Of a DNA stretch of 64,000 nt, positions 8,601 through 22,170 are shown piece by piece. Positions within the stretch are counted from its first letter, which is position 1, and each line of letters begins with the position of its first letter. The stretch lies in assembly GCA_964057225.1 (NCBI GenBank), contig CAXKVF010000075.1, positions 310,001 through 374,000 of the forward strand, written 5' to 3'. A program made the translations under genes and the position numbers. The DNA is from Auanema rhodensis (Eukaryota > Nematoda > Chromadorea > Rhabditida > Rhabditidae). The notes beneath the pieces were generated by a model. The model did not search any database. It was not told the origin of the DNA and was given only the letters and a program-made list of their open reading frames with translations.

Positions 8601-9148
8601 AATTAGCATAAATTAAAGTTCACGTAAATTTCAAAGTCATGGTTACCATGAACCAATATCAATAAAAATTTGTTTTTAGACTAATATGGACATGGGGAAT
8701 CTAATTTTGAAAACCGCATCTCTTTATCTTTCACGTGAAGCGAGTTACATACCAAGTGCACATCACGTGTACATTTAATTAGCATAAATTAAAGTTCACG
8801 TAAATTTCAAAGTCATGGTTACCATGCACCAATATCAATAAAAATTTGTTTTTAGACTAATATGGACATGGGGAATCTAATTTTGAAAACCGCATCTCTT
8901 TATCTTTCACGTGAAGCAAGTTACATACCAAGTGCACATCACGTGTACATTTAATTAGCATAAATTAAAGTTCACGTAAATTTCAAAGTCATGGTTACCA
9001 TGAACCAATATCAATAAAAATTTGTTTTCAGACTAATATGGACATGGGGAATCTAATTTTGAAAACCGCATTTCTTTATCTTTCACGTGAAGCGAGTTAC
9101 ATACCAAGTGCACATCACGTGTACATTTAATTAGCATAAATTAAAGTT
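5629..9148 (+). repeat. Two tandem copies of a 10-monomer (1,760-bp) higher-order unit
   Basis: Copy one is 5629-7388 and copy two 7389-9148. The ten monomers follow the same order of variants in both copies: TATTTC with GAACTA; GAAGC; GCACC with GAGAACC; GAAGC; AAATTC; GCACC with GGGAAATC; GAAGC with CTTCATC; GAACC; GCACC with GCAAGTT; and GTTTTCAG with CATTTCT. The match across so many markers shows a recent block duplication. Confidence 0.88.
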
Positions 9149-12100
9149 CACGTAAATTTCAAAGTCATGGTTACCATGAAGCAATATCAATAAAAATTTG
9201 TTTTTAGACTAATATGGACATGGGGAATCTAATTTTGAAAACCGCATCTCTTTATCTTTCACGTGAAGCGAGTTACATACCAAGTGCACATCACGTGTAC
9301 ATTTAATTAGCATAAATTAAAGTTCACGTAAAATTCAAAGTCATGGTTACCATGAACCAATATCAATAAAAATTTGTTTTTAGACTAATATGGACATGGG
9401 GAATCTAATTTTGAAAACCGCATCTCTTTATCTTTCACGTGAAGCGAGTTACATACCAAGTGCACATCACGTGTACATTTAATTAGCATTAATTAAAGTT
9501 CACGTAAATTTCAAAGTCATGGTTACCATGAACCAATATCAATAAAAATTTGTTTTTAGACTAATATGGACATGGGGAATCTACTTTTGAAAACCGCATC
9601 TCTTTATCTTTCACGTGAAGCGAGTTACATACCAAGTGCACATCACGTGTACATTTAATTAGCATAAATTAAAGTTCACGTAAAATTCAAAGTCATGGTT
9701 ACCATGAACCAATATCAATAAAAATTTGTTTTTAGACTAATATGGACATGGGGAATCTAATTTTGAGAACCGCATCTCTTTATCTTTCACATGAAGCGAG
9801 TTACATACCAAGTGCACATCACGTGTACATTTAATTAGCATAAATTAAAGTTCACGTAAATTTCAAAGTCATGGTTACCATGAAGCAATATCAATAAAAA
9901 TTTGTTTTTAGACTAATATGGACATGGGGAATCTAATTTTGAAAACCGCATCTCTTTATCTTTCACGTGAAGCGAGTTACATACCAAGTGCACATCACGT
10001 GTACATTTAATTAGCATAAATTAAAGTTCACGTAAATTTCAAAGTCATGGTTACCATGAACCAATATCAATAAAAATTTGTTTTTAGACTAATATGGACA
10101 TGGGGAATCTAATTTTGAAAACCGCATTTCTTTATCTTTCACGTGAAGCGAGTTACATACCAAGTGCACATCACGTGTACATTTAATTAGCATAAATTAA
10201 AGTTCACGTAAAATTCAAAGTCATGGTTACCATGAACCAATATCAATAAAAATTTGTTTTTAGACTAATATGGACATGGGGAATCTAATTTTGAAAACCG
10301 CATCTCTTTATCTTTCACGTGAAGCGAGTTACATACCAAGTGCACATCACGTGTACATTTAATTAGCATTAATTAAAGTTCACGTAAATTTCAAAGTCAT
10401 GGTTACCATGAACCAATATCAATAAAAATTTGTTTTTAGACTAATATGGACATGGGGAATCTACTTTTGAAAACCGCATCTCTTTATCTTTCACGTGAAG
10501 CGAGTTACATACCAAGTGCACATCACGTGTACATTTAATTAGCATAAATTAAAGTTCACGTAAAATTCAAAGTCATGGTTACCATGAACCAATATCAATA
10601 AAAATTTGTTTTTAGACTAATATGGACATGGGGAATCTAATTTTGAAAACCGCATCTCTTTATCTTTCACGTGAAGCGAGTTACATACCAAGTGCACATC
10701 ACGTGTACATTTAATTAGCATAAATTAAAGTTCACGTATATTTCAAAGTCATGGTTACCATGAACTAATATCAATAAAAATTTGTTTTTAGACTAATATG
10801 GACATGGGGAATCTAATTTTGAAAACCGCATCTCTTTATCTTTCACGTGAAGCGAGTTACATACCAAGTGCACATCACGTGTACATTTAATTAGCATAAA
10901 TTAAAGTTCACGTAAATTTCAAAGTCATGGTTACCATGAAGCAATATCAATAAAAATTTGTTTTTAGACTAATATGGACATGGGGAATCTAATTTTGAAA
11001 ACCGCATCTCTTTATCTTTCACGTGAAGCGAGTTACATACCAAGTGCACATCACGTGTACATTTAATTAGCATAAATTAAAGTTCACGTAAATTTCAAAG
11101 TCATGGTTACCATGCACCAATATCAATAAAAATTTGTTTTTAGACTAATATGGACATGGGGAATCTAATTTTGAGAACCGCATCTCTTTATCTTTCACGT
11201 GAAGCGAGTTACATACCAAGTGCACATCACGTGTACATTTAATTAGCATAAATTAAAGTTCACGTAAATTTCAAAGTCATGGTTACCATGAAGCAATATC
11301 AATAAAAATTTGTTTTTAGACTAATATGGACATGGGGAATCTAATTTTGAAAACCGCATCTCTTTATCTTTCACGTGAAGCGAGTTACATACCAAGTGCA
11401 CATCACGTGTACATTTAATTAGCATAAATTAAAGTTCACGTAAATTTCAAAGTCATGGTTACCATGAACCAATATCAATAAAAATTTGTTTTTAGACTAA
11501 TATGGACATGGGGAATCTAATTTTGAAAACCGCATCTCTTTATCTTTCACGTGAAGCGAGTTACATACCAAGTGCACATCACGTGTACATTTAATTAGCA
11601 TAAATTAAAGTTCACGTATATTTCAAAGTCATGGTTACCATGAACTAATATCAATAAAAATTTGTTTTTAGACTAATATGGACATGGGGAATCTAATTTT
11701 GAAAACCGCATCTCTTTATCTTTCACGTGAAGCGAGTTACATACCAAGTGCACATCACGTGTACATTTAATTAGCATAAATTAAAGTTCACGTAAATTTC
11801 AAAGTCATGGTTACCATGAAGCAATATCAATAAAAAGTTGTTTTTAGACTAATATGGACATGGGGAATCTAATTTTGAAAACCGCATCTCTTTATCTTTC
11901 ACGTGAAGCGAGTTACATACCAAGTGCACATCACGTGTACATTTAATTAGCATAAATTAAAGTTCACGTAAATTTCAAAGTCATGGTTACCATGCACCAA
12001 TATCAATAAAAATTTGTTTTTAGACTAATATGGACATGGGGAATCTAATTTTGAGAACCGCATCTCTTTATCTTTCACGTGAAGCGAGTTACATACCAAG

Positions 12101-12844
12101 TGCACATCACGTGTACATTTAATTAGCATAAATTAAAGTTCACGTAAATTTCAAAGTCATGGTTACCATGAAGCAATATCAATAAAAATTTGTTTTTAGA
12201 CTAATATGGACATGGGGAATCTAATTTTGAAAACCGCATCTCTTTATCTTTCACGTGAAGCGAGTTACATACCAAGTGCACATCACGTGTACATTTAATT
12301 AGCATAAATTAAAGTTCACGTAAATTTCAAAGTCATGGTTACCATGAACCAATATCAATAAAAATTTGTTTTTAGACTAATATGGACATGGGGAATCTAA
12401 TTTTGAAAACCGCATTTCTTTATCTTTCACGTGAAGCGAGTTACATACCAAGTGCACATCACGTGTACATTTAATTAGCATAAATTAAAGTTCACGTAAA
12501 ATTCAAAGTCATGGTTACCATGAACCAATATCAATAAAAATTTGTTTTTAGACTAATATGGACATGGGGAATCTAATTTTGAAAACCGCATCTCTTTATC
12601 TTTCACGTGAAGCGAGTTACATACCAAGTGCACATCACGTGTACATTTAATTAGCATTAATTAAAGTTCACGTAAATTTCAAAGTCATGGTTACCATGAA
12701 CCAATATCAATAAAAATTTGTTTTTAGACTAATATGGACATGGGGAATCTAATTTTGAAAACCGCATCTCTTTATCTTTCACGTGAAGCAAGTTACATAC
12801 CAAGTGCACATCACGTGTACATTTAATTAGCATAAATTAAAGTT

Positions 12845-15800
12845 CACGTAAATTTCAAAGTCATGGTTACCATGAACCAATATCAATAAAAATTTGTTTT
12901 TAGACTAATATGGACATGGGGAATCTAATTTTGAAAACCGCATCTCTTTATCTTTCACGTGAAGCAAGTTACATACCAAGTGCACATCACGTGTACATTT
13001 AATTAGCATAAATTAAAGTTCACGTAAATTTCAAAGTCATGGTTACCATGAACCAATATCAATAAAAATTTGTTTTCAGACTAATATGGACATGGGGAAT
13101 CTAATTTTGAAAACCGCATTTCTTTATCTTTCACGTGAAGCGAGTTACATACCAAGTGCACATCACGTGTACATTTAATTAGCATAAATTAAAGTTCACG
13201 TAAATTTCAAAGTCATGGTTACCATGAACCAATATCAATAAAAATTTGTTTTTAGACTAATATGGACATGGGGAATCTAATTTTGAAAACCGCATCTCTT
13301 TATCTTTCACGTGAAGCGAGTTACATACCAAGTGCACATCACGTGTACATTTAATTAGCATAAATTAAAGTTCACGTAAATTTCAAAGTCATGGTTACCA
13401 TGCACCAATATCAATAAAAATTTGTTTTTAGACTAATATGGACATGGGGAATCTAATTTTGAGAACCGCATCTCTTTATCTTTCACGTGAAGCGAGTTAC
13501 ATACCAAGTGCACATCACGTGTACATTTAATTAGCATAAATTAAAGTTCACGTAAATTTCAAAGTCATGGTTACCATGAAGCAATATCAATAAAAATTTG
13601 TTTTTAGACTAATATGGACATGGGGAATCTAATTTTGAAAACCGCATCTCTTCATCTTTCACGTGAAGCGAGTTACATACCAAGTGCACATCACGTGTAC
13701 ATTTAATTAGCATAAATTAAAGTTCACGTAAATTTCAAAGTCATGGTTACCATGAACCAATATCAATAAAATTTGTTTTTAGACTAATATGGACATGGGG
13801 AATCTAATTTTGAAAACCGCATCTCTTTATCTTTCACGTGAAGCGAGTTACATACCAAGTGCACATCACGTGTACATTTAATTAGCATAAATTAAAGTTC
13901 ACGTAAATTTCAAAGTCATGGTTACCATGCACCAATATCAATAAAAATTTGTTTTTAGACTAATATGGACATGGGGAATCTAATTTTGAAAACCGCATCT
14001 CTTTATCTTTCACGTGAAGCAAGTTACATACCAAGTGCACATCACGTGTACATTTAATTAGCATAAATTAAAGTTCACGTAAATTTCAAAGTCATGGTTA
14101 CCATGAACCAATATCAATAAAAATTTGTTTTCAGACTAATATGGACATGGGGAATCTAATTTTGAAAACCGCATTTCTTTATCTTTCACGTGAAGCGAGT
14201 TACATACCAAGTGCACATCACGTGTACATTTAATTAGCATAAATTAAAGTTCACGTAAATTTCAAAGTCATGGTTACCATGCACCAATATCAATAAAAAT
14301 TTGTTTTTAGACTAATATGGACATGGGGAATCTAATTTTGAGAACCGCATCTCTTTATCTTTCACGTGAAGCGAGTTACATACCAAGTGCACATCACGTG
14401 TACATTTAATTAGCATAAATTAAAGTTCACGTAAATTTCAAAGTCATGGTTACCATGAAGCAATATCAATAAAAATTTGTTTTTAGACTAATATGGACAT
14501 GGGGAATCTAATTTTGAAAACCGCATCTCTTTATCTTTCACGTGAAGCGAGTTACATACCAAGTGCACATCACGTGTACATTTAATTAGCATAAATTAAA
14601 GTTCACGTAAATTTCAAAGTCATGGTTACCATGAACCAATATCAATAAAAATTTGTTTTTAGACTAATATGGACATGGGGAATCTAATTTTGAAAACCGC
14701 ATTTCTTTATCTTTCACGTGAAGCGAGTTACATACCAAGTGCACATCACGTGTACATTTAATTAGCATAAATTAAAGTTCACGTAAAATTCAAAGTCATG
14801 GTTACCATGAACCAATATCAATAAAAATTTGTTTTTAGACTAATATGGACATGGGGAATCTAATTTTGAAAACCGCATCTCTTTATCTTTCACGTGAAGC
14901 GAGTTACATACCAAGTGCACATCACGTGTACATTTAATTAGCATTAATTAAAGTTCACGTAAATTTCAAAGTCATGGTTACCATGAAGCAATATCAATAA
15001 AAATTTGTTTTTAGACTAATATGGACATGGGGAATCTAATTTTGAAAACCGCATCTCTTTATCTTTCACGTGAAGCGAGTTACATACCAAGTGCACATCA
15101 CGTGTACATTTAATTAGCATAAATTAAAGTTCACGTAAATTTCAAAGTCATGGTTACCATGCACCAATATCAATAAAAATTTGTTTTTAGACTAATATGG
15201 ACATGGGGAATCTAATTTTGAGAACCGCATCTCTTTATCTTTCACGTGAAGCGAGTTACATACCAAGTGCACATCACGTGTACATTTAATTAGCATAAAT
15301 TAAAGTTCACGTAAATTTCAAAGTCATGGTTACCATGAAGCAATATCAATAAAAATTTGTTTTTAGACTAATATGGACATGGGGAATCTAATTTTGAAAA
15401 CCGCATCTCTTTATCTTTCACGTGAAGCGAGTTACATACCAAGTGCACATCACGTGTACATTTAATTAGCATAAATTAAAGTTCACGTAAATTTCAAAGT
15501 CATGGTTACCATGAACCAATATCAATAAAAATTTGTTTTTAGACTAATATGGACATGGGGAATCTAATTTTGAAAACCGCATTTCTTTATCTTTCACGTG
15601 AAGCGAGTTACATACCAAGTGCACATCACGTGTACATTTAATTAGCATAAATTAAAGTTCACGTAAAATTCAAAGTCATGGTTACCATGAACCAATATCA
15701 ATAAAAATTTGTTTTTAGACTAATATGGACATGGGGAATCTAATTTTGAAAACCGCATCTCTTTATCTTTCACGTGAAGCGAGTTACATACCAAGTGCAC

Positions 15801-18800
15801 ATCACGTGTACATTTAATTAGCATTAATTAAAGTTCACGTAAATTTCAAAGTCATGGTTACCATGAACCAATATCAATAAAAATTTGTTTTTAGACTAAT
15901 ATGGACATGGGGAATCTAATTTTGAAAACCGCATCTCTTTATCTTTCACGTGAAGCAAGTTACATACCAAGTGCACATCACGTGTACATTTAATTAGCAT
16001 AAATTAAAGTTCACGTAAATTTCAAAGTCATGGTTACCATGAACCAATATCAATAAAAATTTGTTTTCAGACTAATATGGACATGGGGAATCTAATTTTG
16101 AAAACCGCATTTCTTTATCTTTCACGTGAAGCGAGTTACATACCAAGTGCACATCACGTGTACATTTAATTAGCATAAATTAAAGTTCACGTAAATTTCA
16201 AAGTCATGGTTACCATGAACCAATATCAATAAAAATTTGTTTTTAGACTAATATGGACATGGGGAATCTAATTTTGAAAACCGCATCTCTTTATCTTTCA
16301 CGTGAAGCGAGTTACATACCAAGTGCACATCACGTGTACATTTAATTAGCATAAATTAAAGTTCACGTAAATTTCAAAGTCATGGTTACCATGCACCAAT
16401 ATCAATAAAAATTTGTTTTTAGACTAATATGGACATGGGGAATCTAATTTTGAGAACCGCATCTCTTTATCTTTCACGTGAAGCGAGTTACATACCAAGT
16501 GCACATCACGTGTACATTTAATTAGCATAAATTAAAGTTCACGTAAATTTCAAAGTCATGGTTACCATGAAGCAATATCAATAAAAATTTGCTTTTAGAC
16601 TAATATGGACATGGGGAATCTAATTTTGAAAACCGCATCTCTTCATCTTTCACGTGAAGCGAGTTACATACCAAGTGCACATCACGTGTACATTTAATTA
16701 GCATAAATTAAAGTTCACGTAAATTTCAAAGTCATGGTTACCATGAACCAATATCAATAAAATTTGTTTTTAGACTAATATGGACATGGGGAATCTAATT
16801 TTGAAAACCGCATCTCTTTATCTTTCACGTGAAGCGAGTTACATACCAAGTGCACATCACGTGTACATTTAATTAGCATAAATTAAAGTTCACGTAAATT
16901 TCAAAGTCATGGTTACCATGCACCAATATCAATAAAAATTTGTTTTTAGACTAATATGGACATGGGGAATCTAATTTTGAAAACCGCATCTCTTTATCTT
17001 TCACGTGAAGCAAGTTACATACCAAGTGCACATCACGTGTACATTTAATTAGCATAAATTAAAGTTCACGTAAATTTCAAAGTCATGGTTACCATGAACC
17101 AATATCAATAAAAATTTGTTTTCAGACTAATATGGACATGGGGAATCTAATTTTGAAAACCGCATTTCTTTATCTTTCACGTGAAGCGAGTTACATACCA
17201 AGTGCACATCACGTGTACATTTAATTAGCATAAATTAAAGTTCACGTAAATTTCAAAGTCATGGTTACCATGCACCAATATCAATAAAAATTTGTTTTTA
17301 GACTAATATGGACATGGGGAATCTAATTTTGAGAACCGCATCTCTTTATCTTTCACGTGAAGCGAGTTACATACCAAGTGCACATCACGTGTACATTTAA
17401 TTAGCATAAATTAAAGTTCACGTAAATTTCAAAGTCATGGTTACCATGAAGCAATATCAATAAAAATTTGTTTTTAGACTAATATGGACATGGGGAATCT
17501 AATTTTGAAAACCGCATCTCTTTATCTTTCACGTGAAGCGAGTTACATACCAAGTGCACATCACGTGTACATTTAATTAGCATAAATTAAAGTTCACGTA
17601 AATTTCAAAGTCATGGTTACCATGAACCAATATCAATAAAAATTTGTTTTTAGACTAATATGGACATGGGGAATCTAATTTTGAAAACCGCATTTCTTTA
17701 TCTTTCACGTGAAGCGAGTTACATACCAAGTGCACATCACGTGTACATTTAATTAGCATAAATTAAAGTTCACGTAAAATTCAAAGTCATGGTTACCATG
17801 AACCAATATCAATAAAAATTTGTTTTTAGACTAATATGGACATGGGGAATCTAATTTTGAGAACCGCATCTCTTTATCTTTCACGTGAAGCGAGTTACAT
17901 ACCAAGTGCACATCACGTGTACATTTAATTAGCATTAATTAAAGTTCACGTAAATTTCAAAGTCATGGTTACCATGAAGCAATATCAATAAAAATTTGTT
18001 TTTAGACTAATATGGACATGGGGAATCTAATTTTGAAAACCGCATCTCTTTATCTTTCACGTGAAGCGAGTTACATACCAAGTGCACATCACGTGTACAT
18101 TTAATTAGCATAAATTAAAGTTCACGTAAATTTCAAAGTCATGGTTACCATGAACCAATATCAATAAAAATTTGTTTTTAGACTAATATGGACATGGGGA
18201 ATCTAATTTTGAAAACCGCATCTCTTTATCTTTCACGTGAAGCGAGTTACATACCAAGTGCACATCACGTGTACATTTAATTAGCATAAATTAAAGTTCA
18301 CGTAAAATTCAAAGTCATGGTTACCATGAACCAATATCAATAAAAATTTGTTTTTAGACTAATATGGACATAGGGAATCTAATTTTGAAAACCGCATCTC
18401 TTTATCTTTCACGTGAAGCGAGTTACATACCAAGTGCACATCACGTGTACATTTAATTAGCATTAATTAAAGTTCACGTAAATTTCAAAGTCATGGTTAC
18501 CATGAACCAATATCAATAAAAATTTGTTTTTAGACTAATATGGACATGGGGAATCTAATTTTGAAAACCGCATCTCTTTATCTTTCACGTGAAGCAAGTT
18601 ACATACCAAGTGCACATCACGTGTACATTTAATTAGCATAAATTAAAGTTCACGTAAATTTCAAAGTCATGGTTACCATGAACCAATATCAATAAAAATT
18701 TGTTTTTAGACTAATATGGACATGGGGAATCTAATTTTGAAAACCGCATCTCTTTATCTTTCACGTGAAGCAAGTTACATACCAAGTGCACATCACGTGT

Positions 18801-20762
18801 ACATTTAATTAGCATAAATTAAAGTTCACGTAAATTTCAAAGTCATGGTTACCATGAACCAATATCAATAAAAATTTGTTTTCAGACTAATATGGACATG
18901 GGGAATCTAATTTTGAAAACCGCATTTCTTTATCTTTCACGTGAAGCGAGTTACATACCAAGTGCACATCACGTGTACATTTAATTAGCATAAATTAAAG
19001 TTCACGTAAATTTCAAAGTCATGGTTACCATGAACCAATATCAATAAAAATTTGTTTTTAGACTAATATGGACATGGGGAATCTAATTTTGAAAACCGCA
19101 TCTCTTTATCTTTCACGTGAAGCGAGTTACATACCAAGTGCACATCACGTGTACATTTAATTAGCATAAATTAAAGTTCACGTAAATTTCAAAGTCATGG
19201 TTACCATGCACCAATATCAATAAAAATTTGTTTTTAGACTAATATGGACATGGGGAATCTAATTTTGAGAACCGCATCTCTTTATCTTTCACGTGAAGCG
19301 AGTTACATACCAAGTGCACATCACGTGTACATTTAATTAGCATAAATTAAAGTTCACGTAAATTTCAAAGTCATGGTTACCATGAAGCAATATCAATAAA
19401 AATTTGTTTTTAGACTAATATGGACATGGGGAATCTAATTTTGAAAACCGCATCTCTTCATCTTTCACGTGAAGCGAGTTACATACCAAGTGCACATCAC
19501 GTGTACATTTAATTAGCATAAATTAAAGTTCACGTAAATTTCAAAGTCATGGTTACCATGAACCAATATCAATAAAAATTTGTTTTTAGACTAATATGGA
19601 CATGGGGAATCTAATTTTGAAAACCGCATCTCTTTATCTTTCACGTGAAGCGAGTTACATACCAAGTGCACATCACGTGTACATTTAATTAGCATAAATT
19701 AAAGTTCACGTAAATTTCAAAGTCATGGTTACCATGCACCAATATCAATAAAAATTTGTTTTTAGACTAATATGGACATGGGGAATCTAATTTTGAAAAC
19801 CGCATCTCTTTATCTTTCACGTGAAGCAAGTTACATACCAAGTGCACATCACGTGTACATTTAATTAGCATAAATTAAAGTTCACGTAAATTTCAAAGTC
19901 ATGGTTACCATGAACCAATATCAATAAAAATTTGTTTTCAGACTAATATGGACATGGGGAATCTAATTTTGAAAACCGCATTTCTTTATCTTTCACGTGA
20001 AGCGAGTTACATACCAAGTGCACATCACGTGTACATTTAATTAGCATAAATTAAAGTTCACGTAAATTTCAAAGTCATGGTTACCATGCACCAATATCAA
20101 TAAAAATTTGTTTTTAGACTAATATGGACATGGGGAATCTAATTTTGAGAACCGCATCTCTTTATCTTTCACGTGAAGCGAGTTACATACCAAGTGCACA
20201 TCACGTGTACATTTAATTAGCATAAATTAAAGTTCACGTAAATTTCAAAGTCATGGTTACCATGAAGCAATATCAATAAAAATTTGTTTTTAGACTAATA
20301 TGGACATGGGGAATCTAATTTTGAAAACCGCATCTCTTTATCTTTCACGTGAAGCGAGTTACATACCAAGTGCACATCACGTGTACATTTAATTAGCATA
20401 AATTAAAGTTCACGTAAATTTCAAAGTCATGGTTACCATGAACCAATATCAATAAAAATTTGTTTTTAGACTAATATGGACATGGGGAATCTAATTTTGA
20501 AAACCGCATTTCTTTATCTTTCACGTGAAGCGAGTTACATACCAAGTGCACATCACGTGTACATTTAATTAGCATAAATTAAAGTTCACGTAAAATTCAA
20601 AGTCATGGTTACCATGAACCAATATCAATAAAAATTTGTTTTTAGACTAATATGGACATGGGGAATCTAATTTTGAAAACCGCATCTCTTTATCTTTCAC
20701 GTGAAGCGAGTTACATACCAAGTGCACATCACGTGTACATTTAATTAGCATTAATTAAAGTT
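12845..20762 (+). repeat. Three copies of a 12-monomer block, two sharing a 1-bp deletion
   Basis: Blocks at 12845-14955, 15836-17946 and 18651-20762 share one marker order: GCAAGTT; TTTTCAG; plain; GCACC/GAGAACC; CTTCATC; plain; GCACC/GCAAGTT; TTTTCAG; GCACC/GAGAACC; GAAGC; CATTTCT; AAATTC with AGCATTAA. The sixth monomer has AATAAAATTT, one A short, in the first two blocks (near 13767 and 16758) but not in the third. The first two blocks are 2,991 bp apart, which is 17 monomers minus one base. The spacer monomers between blocks differ. Confidence 0.82.
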
Positions 20763-22170
20763 CACGTAAATTTCAAAGTCATGGTTACCATGAACCAATA
20801 TCAATAAAAATTTGTTTTTAGACTAATATGGACATGGGGAATCTACTTTTGAAAACCGCATCTCTTTATCTTTCACGTGAAGCGAGTTACATACCAAGTG
20901 CACATCACGTGTACATTTAATTAGCATAAATTAAAGTTCACGTAAAATTCAAAGTCATGGTTACCATGAACCAATATCAATAAAAATTTGTTTTTAGACT
21001 AATATGGACATGGGGAATCTAATTTTGAAAACCGCATCTCTTTATCTTTCACGTGAAGCGAGTTACATACCAAGTGCACATCACGTGTACATTTAATTAG
21101 CATAAATTAAAGTTCACGTATATTTCAAAGTCATGGTTACCATGAACTAATATCAATAAAAATTTGTTTTTAGACTAATATGGACATGGGGAATCTAATT
21201 TTGAAAACCGCATCTCTTTATCTTTCACGTGAAGCGAGTTACATACCAAGTGCACATCACGTGTACATTTAATTAGCATAAATTAAAGTTCACGTATATT
21301 TCAAAGTCATGGTTACCATGAACTAATATCAATAAAAATTTGTTTTTAGACTAATATGGACATGGGGAATCTAATTTTGAAAACCGCATCTCTTTATCTT
21401 TCACGTGAAGCGAGTTACATACCAAGTGCACATCACGTGTACATTTAATTAGCATAAATTAAAGTTCACGTAAATTTCAAAGTCATGGTTACCATGAACC
21501 AATATCAATAAAAATTTGTTTTTAGACTAATATGGACATGGGGAATCTAATTTTGAAAACCGCATCTCTTTATCTTTCACGTGAAGCGAGTTACATACCA
21601 AGTGCACATCACGTGTACATTTAATTAGCATAAATTAAAGTTCACGTAAATTTCAAAGTCATGGTTACCATGAACCAATATCAATAAAAATTTGTTTTTA
21701 GACTAATATGGACATGGGGAATCTAATTTTGAAAACCGCATCTCTTTATCTTTCACGTGAAGCGAGTTACATACCAAGTGCACATCACGTGTACATTTAA
21801 TTAGCATAAATTAAAGTTCACGTAAATTTCAAAGTCATGGTTACCATGAACCAATATCAATAAAAATTTGTTTTTAGACTAATATGGACATGGGGAATCT
21901 AATTTTGAAAACCGCATCTCTTTATCTTTCACGTGAAGCGAGTTACATACCAAGTGCACATCACGTGTACATTTAATTAGCATAAATTAAAGTTCACGTA
22001 AATTTCAAAGTCATGGTTACCATGAACCAATATCAATAAAAATTTGTTTTTAGACTAATATGGACATGGGGAATCTAATTTTGAAAACCGCATCTCTTTA
22101 TCTTTCACGTGAAGCGAGTTACATACCAAGTGCACATCACGTGTACATTTAATTAGCATAAATTAAAGTT

